From: UBA2334 sp049653005
GTDB taxonomy: Bacteria; Pseudomonadota; Gammaproteobacteria; Burkholderiales; Burkholderiaceae_C
Length of the DNA: 64,000 nt
Reading direction: 5' to 3'
NCBI GenBank assembly: GCA_049653005.1
Contig: JBASFL010000009.1
Location: 10,158-74,157 of the forward strand
Part shown: positions 54,255 to 61,069 of the stretch, piece after piece
Numbering within the stretch: the stretch's first letter is position 1
Layout: each line of letters opens with the position of its first letter
The notes under the pieces: model-generated
What the model was told of the DNA's origin: nothing
The model's database searches: none
Seen by the model: the letters and a program-made list of their open reading frames with translations, nothing else
Translations under genes and position numbers: made by a program

Positions 54255-56096
54255 CTAAATAGAGGATGGAATGGCCGCGTCTGCCACCCGGGGGCGAAAG
54301 CGTTTGGCCTGGTCGTAGGGGAACACGTCAAACACCTGCCCCGCGCGGATGCGGGCCTGGTGGGTTTGCCAGAAGGTGGGGTCGAGCAAATCGGCGTGGT
54401 GCGCCATGAACACCTGGCGCACGCGCGGGTTGCCCAACAGAAAGGGGGCGAAGGTTTCGGGAAACACGTCTTTGGGGCCCACCGTGTACCAAACCTCGCC
54501 CGACATTTCTTCCTCTTCGTTGCGGGGCTCGGGCACGTGGCGAAACACGCAATCGGTGATGTATTCGATTTCGTCGTAGTCGTAAAACACCACCTTGCCG
54601 TGGCGGGTGATGCCGAAGTTTTTCCACAGCATGTCGCCTGGGAAGATGTTGGCGGCCACCAGGTCTTTGATGGCGTTGCCGTACTCCACCACGGCGCGGT
54701 CCAGTTGCTCGCTGGCCCGGCGCAGCGCGGTGTCGCTGGCACCGCTGTGGGGGGCCAACACGTCAAACGCCTCTTGCAGGTAGAGGTTGAGCGGGATCAT
54801 CCGCCGCTCGATGTAGACGTGTTTCAAAATGAGTTCGGCCTGCCCATCGCCGTCGCGGTCTGACACCTCCAGCTGGCTGGGGCAGAAGGTTTGCAGCTCG
54901 GCCACCAACTCGGGCTCGAAACGGGCCAGGGGAAAGGCCACGTTGGAAAACTCCAGCGTGTCGGCCATGCGGCCCACGCGGTCGTGCTGCTTCACCAGCA
55001 GGTATTTGCCGCGAATTTGCTCGCGGGTGGTGTCTTTCTGGTGGGGGTAAAAGTCTTTGATGACCTTGAACACGAACGGAAAGCTGGGCAGGTCAAACAC
55101 AAGCATCACCATGCCCTTGATGCCGGGCGCGGTGCGAAAACGGTCGGTGCTGTGGCGCTGGTGTTGCAGGCAGTCGCGGTAAAACAGGGTTTTGCCCTGC
55201 TTGGCCAGGCCCAGCGCGTTGTAGAACTCGGCGCGGGGTTTGCGCGGCATGAGGCTGCGCAGAAACTGCACACAGGCGCTGGGCACCTCCATGTCCACCA
55301 TGAAGTAGGCACGGGCGAAGCTGAAGAGCATCAGCAGGTCGTCTTCACCGTGCAGCAGCGCGTCAATCACCAGCTGGCCCTGGGCGTTGTGCAGGATGGG
55401 CAGCGCAAACGGCACCTCCTGAAACCCGTTGATGACCTTGCCCACCACGTACGCGCCCTTGTTTCGAAAGAACAGGCTGGACAACACCTGTATTTGGAAA
55501 TTGGCACGCAGCCGCTGGTCGTACAAAGGGCGCAGCGCGGCGTGCACGCTGGCCACGTCGCGCGCCAGGTTTTCAAAGGGCACATGCAACGCGAAATCGC
55601 CCACCAGGCGGCCCAGCTCGGCCAGCGTGGTGGCCTCGGTGGGGTAATACGAGCGGTAGGTGCTGGTGGCCGGGTCGGCGTTTTCGATGTATTCGGTGCT
55701 GACCGCCGGGCGCACAAAAATGAAATCGTTGTGGAAGTAGGTGCGGTCCAGCAGCTTGGTGCTGACCGAATTGAAAAACGATTCGGCCAGCTCGGGCTGC
55801 TTGTGGTCGATCAACATGCCCACATACAGCAGCTTGACCTGCTGCCACACGTCCATGGGCTGGGTGGAAGCGCCAAACTCGCTTTCCAGCCGTTTGGAGC
55901 ATTCCTTCACCCGCAGGTCGTAAAACTCGATGCGCTCGCGCTGCCCGCGCTGCTGGCCGTGCCAGTCCTGGGTTTCGAAGCGGTGCTTGGCGCGAGCCGA
56001 TTCGGTGCGAAACAGGCGGTAGTGGCGGTTGAACCCATCCATCATGGCCTTGGCCATGTCAACGGCCATGGCCGAGTCCAACCGCTTAGGGCTCAT
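54255..56096 (-). CDS. aceK: Isocitrate dehydrogenase kinase/phosphatase
   Basis: About 613 residues. Bifunctional enzyme that inactivates isocitrate dehydrogenase by phosphorylation and reactivates it, sending isocitrate to the glyoxylate shunt on acetate-like carbon. Typical AceK segments are present: VKLLYVGMLIDHKQPELAES, FVFKVIKDFYPHQKDTTREQ (ATP-binding region) and DMLWKNFGITRHGKVVFYDYDE (kinase catalytic and metal region). The ATG at 56096 overlaps the carbonic anhydrase stop by four bases; a longer in-frame extension lies inside that gene. Finding it among leucine genes suggests induction when catabolism yields acetyl-CoA. Confidence 0.95.
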   Translation of the reverse strand: MSPKRLDSAMAVDMAKAMMDGFNRHYRLFRTESARAKHRFETQDWHGQQRGQRERIEFYDLRVKECSKRLESEFGASTQPMDVWQQVKLLYVGMLIDHKQPELAESFFNSVSTKLLDRTYFHNDFIFVRPAVSTEYIENADPATSTYRSYYPTEATTLAELGRLVGDFALHVPFENLARDVASVHAALRPLYDQRLRANFQIQVLSSLFFRNKGAYVVGKVINGFQEVPFALPILHNAQGQLVIDALLHGEDDLLMLFSFARAYFMVDMEVPSACVQFLRSLMPRKPRAEFYNALGLAKQGKTLFYRDCLQHQRHSTDRFRTAPGIKGMVMLVFDLPSFPFVFKVIKDFYPHQKDTTREQIRGKYLLVKQHDRVGRMADTLEFSNVAFPLARFEPELVAELQTFCPSQLEVSDRDGDGQAELILKHVYIERRMIPLNLYLQEAFDVLAPHSGASDTALRRASEQLDRAVVEYGNAIKDLVAANIFPGDMLWKNFGITRHGKVVFYDYDEIEYITDCVFRHVPEPRNEEEEMSGEVWYTVGPKDVFPETFAPFLLGNPRVRQVFMAHHADLLDPTFWQTHQARIRAGQVFDVFPYDQAKRFRPRVADAAIPSSI

Positions 56097-56767
56097 GGGG
56101 TGTCGCCGGGCATGGCCATGCCACGCGGGTAGCGCTTCAAGGCGTCGCGGAACACGTTGACCACTTCGCCCGAGTGGCTCATGGTCACGCCCAGGTCTTT
56201 CACCAGGCCGTCTTTCAGGCCGTAGCACCAGCCGTGCACGGCCACCTTCTGGCCACGGCCCCAGGCGTCTTGCATGACGTTGGACAGCGCCACGTTGCCC
56301 ACCTGCTCGATCACGTTCATTTCGCACAACGCGTCTTCCTGCTCGGGCACGCTGAGGTGGTCCAGGCGGCGGCGGTGGCGCAGCTTCACGTCGTGCACAT
56401 GGCGCAGCCAGTTGTCGGCCAGGCCCACGCGGGTGCCACGCAACGCGGCCAGCACGCCACCACAGCCGTAGTGGCCCACCACCATGATGTGCTCGACCTT
56501 GAGGTGGTCCACCGCGAACTGCATGACCGACAGCGCGTTCAGGTCGGAATGCACCACCACGTTGGCGATGTTGCGGTGCACGAACACCTCGCCCGGGTCG
56601 AGCGAAATGATTTCGTTGGCCGGCACGCGGCTGTCAGAGCAGCCAATCCACAAATACTTGGGGCTTTGCTGCCGTGCCAGCTTGCTGAAAAAGCCCGGCC
56701 GCTCTCGCTCCATGCGGGCGGCCCAGGTCAGGTTGTTGTCGAAAAGGTGCTGAAGTGATGTGCTCAT
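56093..56767 (-). CDS. can: Beta-class carbonic anhydrase
   Basis: About 224 residues. Zinc ligands are CSDSRVPAN (Cys, Asp-Arg dyad) and VVGHYGCGG (His, Cys). It interconverts CO2 and bicarbonate. The ATG at 56767 starts MSTSLQHLFDNNLTWA, the usual opening; an in-frame extension to 56839 overlaps the ivd 3' end. It lies between ivd and aceK and could supply bicarbonate to methylcrotonyl-CoA carboxylase. Confidence 0.94.
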   Translation of the reverse strand: MSTSLQHLFDNNLTWAARMERERPGFFSKLARQQSPKYLWIGCSDSRVPANEIISLDPGEVFVHRNIANVVVHSDLNALSVMQFAVDHLKVEHIMVVGHYGCGGVLAALRGTRVGLADNWLRHVHDVKLRHRRRLDHLSVPEQEDALCEMNVIEQVGNVALSNVMQDAWGRGQKVAVHGWCYGLKDGLVKDLGVTMSHSGEVVNVFRDALKRYPRGMAMPGDTP

Positions 56768-56807
56768 GCGGCCATTTTGGCTGACTGTGGTGTCGGTTTC
56801 AGGCGGC

Positions 56808-57989
56808 TCAGCAGGTTTCCGCAAAGAGTTCACGGCCAATCAGCATGCGGCGGATTTCGCTGGTGCCCGCGCCAATTTCATACAGCTTGGCGTCGCGCCA
56901 CAGGCGGCCCAGCGGGTATTCGTTGATGTAGCCGTTGCCGCCAAAAATCTGCACGCCGTCGCCCGCCATCTTGGTGGCCTGCTCGGCGCACCACAGAATG
57001 ACGCTGGCGCAGTCCTTGCGCACCTGGCGCACGTGTTCGGTGCCCAGCTGGTCCAGGTTTTTGCCGATCTGGTAACAAAACGCCCGCCCGGCTTGCAGCA
57101 CGGTGTACATGTCGGCCACTTTGCCCTGAATCAGCTGGAACTCGCCAATGCTCTGGCCGAACTGTTTGCGGTCGTGGATGTAGGGCACCACGTTGTCCAT
57201 CACCGCCTGCATGATGCCGATGGGCCCGGCGGCCAGCACGGCACGCTCGTAGTCCAGCCCGCTCATCAGCACCTTGGCGCCCATGTTCAGGCCGCCCAAA
57301 ATGTTGGCCTCGGGCACTTCGACGTTCTGGAACACCATTTCGCCCGTGTGGCTGCCGCGCATGCCCAACTTGTCGAGCTTTTGGGCGGTGAAGAAACCCT
57401 TCATGCCTTTTTCGACGATGAAGGCCGTCACGCCGCGTGCGCCCATTTCGGGTTCGGTTTTGGCGTACACCACCATGGTGTCGGCGTCAGGGCCGTTGGT
57501 GATCCACATCTTGCTGCCGTTGAGCAGGTAGTAGCCCCCCTTGTCTTCGGCCTTCAGCTTCATGCTGATGACATCGGAACCCGCGCCGGGCTCGCTCATG
57601 GCCAACGCGCCCACGTGCTGGCCGCTGACGAGTTTGGGCAGGTACTTTTCTTTCTGGGCCTGCGTGCCGTTTCGCTTGATCTGGTTCACGCACAGGTTGC
57701 TGTGCGCCCCGTAGCTCAGGCCCACCGAGGCGCTGGCGCGGCTGATTTCTTCCATGGCCACCATGTGGGCCAGGTAACCCATGTGGGCACCGCCGAATTC
57801 TTCAGGCACGGTGATGCCCAGCACCCCCAAGCTGCCCATTTTTTCCCACAGGTCCATGGGGAACTGGTCGGTTTTGTCGATCTCGGCGGCGCGGGGGGCA
57901 ATTTCGGTTTGGGCGAAGTCGCGCACGGCGTCGCGCAGCGCGTCGATGTCTTCACCGAGCATGAAATTGAGGCCAGGCAGTTGGGTCAT
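56808..57989 (-). CDS. liuA: Isovaleryl-CoA dehydrogenase
   Basis: FAD enzyme for the first committed step of leucine breakdown, isovaleryl-CoA to 3-methylcrotonyl-CoA. About 393 residues. Signatures ALAMSEPGAGSDVISM and QIFGGNGYINEYPLGRLWRD. The catalytic Glu lies in SGLDYERAVLAAGP, the IVD-specific position, rather than near the C-terminus (there GAGTSE). The ATG at 57989 is preceded by CAGGAGACG. It follows the PaaI gene under the putative LiuR operator. Confidence 0.95.
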   Translation of the reverse strand: MTQLPGLNFMLGEDIDALRDAVRDFAQTEIAPRAAEIDKTDQFPMDLWEKMGSLGVLGITVPEEFGGAHMGYLAHMVAMEEISRASASVGLSYGAHSNLCVNQIKRNGTQAQKEKYLPKLVSGQHVGALAMSEPGAGSDVISMKLKAEDKGGYYLLNGSKMWITNGPDADTMVVYAKTEPEMGARGVTAFIVEKGMKGFFTAQKLDKLGMRGSHTGEMVFQNVEVPEANILGGLNMGAKVLMSGLDYERAVLAAGPIGIMQAVMDNVVPYIHDRKQFGQSIGEFQLIQGKVADMYTVLQAGRAFCYQIGKNLDQLGTEHVRQVRKDCASVILWCAEQATKMAGDGVQIFGGNGYINEYPLGRLWRDAKLYEIGAGTSEIRRMLIGRELFAETC

Positions 57990-58014
57990 GGGGCGTCTCC
58001 TGAATTTAAAAATA

Positions 58015-58065
58015 AGAGCTTGAAAACCAATACAGAAAAGCGCTGGAGGCACTTTTTTTCAAAAA
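58015..58065 (+). repeat. 51-bp dispersed repeat, copy E
   Basis: AGCT at 58017, 17 bases, AAGCG at 58038, then CTGGAGGCA and a T-run. It occupies the paaI-ivd gap; the paaI stop (58068-58070) follows within three bases. Confidence 0.85.
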
Positions 58066-58067
58066 AA

Positions 58068-58505
58068 TCAGTAGGTTTGGGGCACGGGCATCAGGGTTTG
58101 CTGCATCACGGCGCACGGCGTGCGTTTGCCGTCGGCGGCCACGTGCGTCACCTCGGCGGTGGTGACGATGCTGCGTTTGCCCGCCTTCACCACCTTGCCC
58201 GTGGCCTGCAACTCACCGCCCTGGAAGGCGTTGAGGAAATTGATTTTGTATTCCACCGTCACCACCTCCATGCCCTCGGGTGCCACGGTCAGCCCGGCGT
58301 AGCCACCGGCAATGTCGGCCAGCGCGCCCATGGCCCCGCCGTGAAAACCGCCCTGCTGCTGCGTGACACGGTCGCTGTACGGCAGCGCCAGCGTCACCTC
58401 ACCCGGGGCCACCGCCAGCAGGCGGGTGCCCAGGTGTTGCATGAGGCCTTGGCGGGCCAGGCTGGTGGCCACGCGGTCGGCAATGGGTGTATGGTTTGAA
58501 ATCAT
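58068..58505 (-). CDS. PaaI-type hotdog thioesterase
   Basis: 145 residues. Hotdog core with QQQGGFHGGAMGALADIAGG (the HGG/ALAD motif) and VTVEYKINFLNAF. Likely hydrolyses dead-end acyl-CoA thioesters and protects the CoA pool. It is the first gene of the minus-strand array, 14 bases downstream of the putative LiuR operator. Confidence 0.85.
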   Translation of the reverse strand: MISNHTPIADRVATSLARQGLMQHLGTRLLAVAPGEVTLALPYSDRVTQQQGGFHGGAMGALADIAGGYAGLTVAPEGMEVVTVEYKINFLNAFQGGELQATGKVVKAGKRSIVTTAEVTHVAADGKRTPCAVMQQTLMPVPQTY

Positions 58506-58518
58506 GGCGCGATTTTAT

Positions 58519-58540
58519 TTGACGTTTACGTAAACGTAAA
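58519..58540. promoter_or_regulatory. Putative LiuR operator of the paaI-ivd array
   Basis: Contains ACGTTTACGTAAACGT (58522-58537), a perfect 16-bp palindrome, within TTGACGTTTACGTAAACGTAA. This matches the icmF-upstream site at 20 of 21 positions. It lies between paaI (minus) and the hybrid kinase (plus), 14 bases from the paaI ATG, so it could control both. Confidence 0.75.
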
Positions 58541-58592
58541 TCAGAGAATACCCCCACCATCCGTTCGACTTATTCGACCTCACCCGCCCCGA

Positions 58593-60476
58593 ATGCCCGA
58601 CACATTGAAACCGCTTTACCTGAAACACGGGGTGCTGCTGTTTGCCACGGTGGTGCTGTTTTGCCTGGGGTTGGCCTGGTGGCTCACGTTCAGCCAGGCC
58701 CGAACCACCGCCCACCAAAGCGTGAAAGCGTCCACCGAAGCGGCCAACACCGCGCTGACACAGGTGTTTGTAAACCAGGCGTGGCACACCATCCGGCAAG
58801 AACTGGCGCTGCACGACCCTGCGGCCGCGCAGCCCACCCAAAAGCCCCAGTTGGACCATGTGCACCACCTGGTCCAACAGTTCGGGTTGAAAACCGACAT
58901 CGTGAAAATCAAGATTTTCAACCTGGCGGGGGTCACGGTCTATTCATCGGAAGAGCGGCAAATCGGGGAAGACAAATCGGGCAGCGCTGGTTTTCGGCAA
59001 GCCTTGGGGGGCACGCCCGCCAGCGAATTGACCCAACGCGGCAGCTTCAACACGCTGAACGGGGAGGTGTACGACCGCACGCTGGTGTCGTCCTACGTGC
59101 CCATCACCGACAACGGTGTGGTCGAGGCGGTGGCCGAGATTTACACCGACCGCACCGACGCCATCCGCAGCACCGACCAGGCGCTGGCCGCTTTCGGCGG
59201 CACCTTGCTGCTGATTTTTCTGGCCGTGTATGCGGCGCTGTGTTTTTTCATGGTCCACGCGCATGGCGTGAGCGCGGCACACGAGCAGTCGCTGCTTAGG
59301 CTGGCACAAGAAAGCGCGGCGGCACGGCTGGCAGCGGAAAACGCCACGGCGGTGAAGTCGCAGTTTTTGGCAACCATGAGCCACGAAATCCGCACCCCCA
59401 TGAACGGCGTGCTGGGCATGGCGCAGCTGCTGCGGGACACGCCGTTGAACGCCGAGCAGGCGTCGCTGGTGAACCTGTTGCAGGTGTCGGGCGAATCGCT
59501 GCTGGCCTTGCTCAACGACATCCTCGATTTGTCCAAAATCGAGGCGGGCCGGTTGGAACTGGACCCCCAACCTTTCCAGTTGCCCGCCCTGGTGCACGAG
59601 GTGGGCGCGCTGCTGACCGTTCGCGCCCAGGAAAAACACACCGACCTGCAAGTGCGCGTGGGCACGGCCGTGCCTGCCTGGTGGCTGGGCGACGGGCTGC
59701 GCATCCGGCAGATTTTGCTGAACCTGGGGGGCAATGCCGTCAAATTCACCGAGGGTGGTCAGGTGACCATGGACGTGACCTCGCAAGACCAGGGTGCGCG
59801 CATTGCCGTGCGCGACACCGGCATGGGCATGTCGGCCGACACACTGGCCAAGCTGTTCACCAAGTTCACCCAGGCCGACGCCTCCATTGCCCGCCAACAC
59901 GGCGGCACGGGTTTGGGGCTGGCCATCAGCCAAAGCCTGGCCCAGGCCATGGGCGGACAGATCACGGTCACCAGCACGCTGGGGGACGGCAGTTGCTTTG
60001 AACTGTGGCTGCCCCTGCGGGCATTGCCACCCGCAGAGGTGCCCGTGGCGGCCCCCGCCACGGCCGTGGCCCATGCCCACACGTCACCCCACACACCCGC
60101 ACAGAGCGTGGGCCAGGTGCTGGTGGCCGAGGACCACCCCATCAACCAAAAAGTCATTCAAACCATGCTCGAACGGCTGGGCTGGAGCGTGACGTTGGCG
60201 GCCAACGGCATTGAAGCCGTGCAGGCGGCCAGCGAGCAGCCTTTTGACCTGGTGCTGATGGACATGCAAATGCCCGACATGGACGGGCTGGAAGCCACCC
60301 GCCGCATTCGCCAGCTGCCCGGCGCGGCGGCGCAGCTGCCCATCGTGGCGCTGACGGCGAACGCCATGCAAAGCGACCGAGAGGCCTGCCTGGCAGCGGG
60401 CATGAACGATTTCCTGCCCAAACCGCTGAACGGTCAGTTGCTCAAAGACTGCGTGGCGCGCCACGCGCGCGCCTGA
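58593..60476 (+). CDS. Hybrid sensor histidine kinase/response regulator
   Basis: 627 residues. First membrane segment about 9-32 (GVLLFATVVLFCLGLAWWLT), a periplasmic sensor domain, second segment about 203-225 (GGTLLLIFLAVYAALCFFMV). HisKA has phosphoacceptor His264 in ATMSHEIRTPMNG. HATPase boxes are LNLGGNAVKFTEGG and GGTGLGLAIS. A C-terminal receiver starts VLVAEDHPINQK, with phosphoacceptor Asp557 in LVLMDMQMPDMDG. There is no output domain, so it must phosphorylate a partner. It is divergent from the catabolic array across the LiuR-type site; the signal is unknown. Confidence 0.92.
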   Translation: MPDTLKPLYLKHGVLLFATVVLFCLGLAWWLTFSQARTTAHQSVKASTEAANTALTQVFVNQAWHTIRQELALHDPAAAQPTQKPQLDHVHHLVQQFGLKTDIVKIKIFNLAGVTVYSSEERQIGEDKSGSAGFRQALGGTPASELTQRGSFNTLNGEVYDRTLVSSYVPITDNGVVEAVAEIYTDRTDAIRSTDQALAAFGGTLLLIFLAVYAALCFFMVHAHGVSAAHEQSLLRLAQESAAARLAAENATAVKSQFLATMSHEIRTPMNGVLGMAQLLRDTPLNAEQASLVNLLQVSGESLLALLNDILDLSKIEAGRLELDPQPFQLPALVHEVGALLTVRAQEKHTDLQVRVGTAVPAWWLGDGLRIRQILLNLGGNAVKFTEGGQVTMDVTSQDQGARIAVRDTGMGMSADTLAKLFTKFTQADASIARQHGGTGLGLAISQSLAQAMGGQITVTSTLGDGSCFELWLPLRALPPAEVPVAAPATAVAHAHTSPHTPAQSVGQVLVAEDHPINQKVIQTMLERLGWSVTLAANGIEAVQAASEQPFDLVLMDMQMPDMDGLEATRRIRQLPGAAAQLPIVALTANAMQSDREACLAAGMNDFLPKPLNGQLLKDCVARHARA

Positions 60477-60497
60477 CCCCGGCAGACAGCGGGGCCG

Positions 60498-60896
60498 TCA
60501 GGCTTGTTTGGCCGCCTTGGCCAGCAGCGCACGGGCCTGCTTTTCGTGCAGCTTCACCTCGTCCAGGTTGGCTTGCAGGTCGGCCATTTGTTCTTCAAGC
60601 TGGCGCTTGTGGTCGGCCAGCACCCGCAAAAACTTCTCCAGCTGCGGCGCGGTGTCGCGCGGGCTGTCGTACATGTCGATGATGTCTTTGGCCTCGGTCA
60701 GGCTGAGGCCCAGGCGCTTGGCGCGCAGCGTCAGCTTCAGCCGTGTGCGGTCGCGGGCGCTGTATTGGCGCACCCGCCCACCGGGGCCCGTGCGGGTGGG
60801 CTCCAGCAGCCCCATGTCTTCGTAGAAGCGGATGGCGCGGGTGGTCAGGTCAAATTCCCGGGCCAGGTCGCTGATGGTGTAGGTGGGGGTGGCCAT
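60498..60896 (-). CDS. liuR: LiuR-type MerR transcriptional regulator
   Basis: 132 residues. N-terminal winged HTH of the MerR type (YTISDLAREFDLTTRAIRFYE, DMGLLEPTR, RVRQYSARDRTRLKLTLRAK), then the coiled-coil dimerisation helix to the C-terminus. The tail has no Cys-rich metal-binding loop, which argues against a metal sensor and fits LiuR, the repressor of branched-chain amino acid catabolism. Proximity to the leucine genes and the shared palindromes at 3853 and 58519 support the assignment. Confidence 0.85.
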   Translation of the reverse strand: MATPTYTISDLAREFDLTTRAIRFYEDMGLLEPTRTGPGGRVRQYSARDRTRLKLTLRAKRLGLSLTEAKDIIDMYDSPRDTAPQLEKFLRVLADHKRQLEEQMADLQANLDEVKLHEKQARALLAKAAKQA

Positions 60897-60944
60897 GCGC
60901 TCTCAAAGGGTTGCCGATCGGATGTGGCTGCCGGGGGCGGCAGG

Positions 60945-60962
60945 TGTGACGCACACGTCAAC
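60945..60962. promoter_or_regulatory. Possible weak LiuR-like site upstream of liuR
   Basis: TGACG-CAC-ACGTCAAC keeps the outer halves of the icmF-type site (13 of 18 positions) about 50 bases upstream of liuR. It may reflect autoregulation; the match is partial. Confidence 0.35.
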
Positions 60963-61069
60963 GGGCGCAATGGTAGCCCCAGCCGCCACCGGCCGTGCAC
61001 ACCCCGCCAGCTTGGTAGGATGGCCCACCCCATCTGCCGCACCTCACACCCGCCACGGCCCCGGACACG

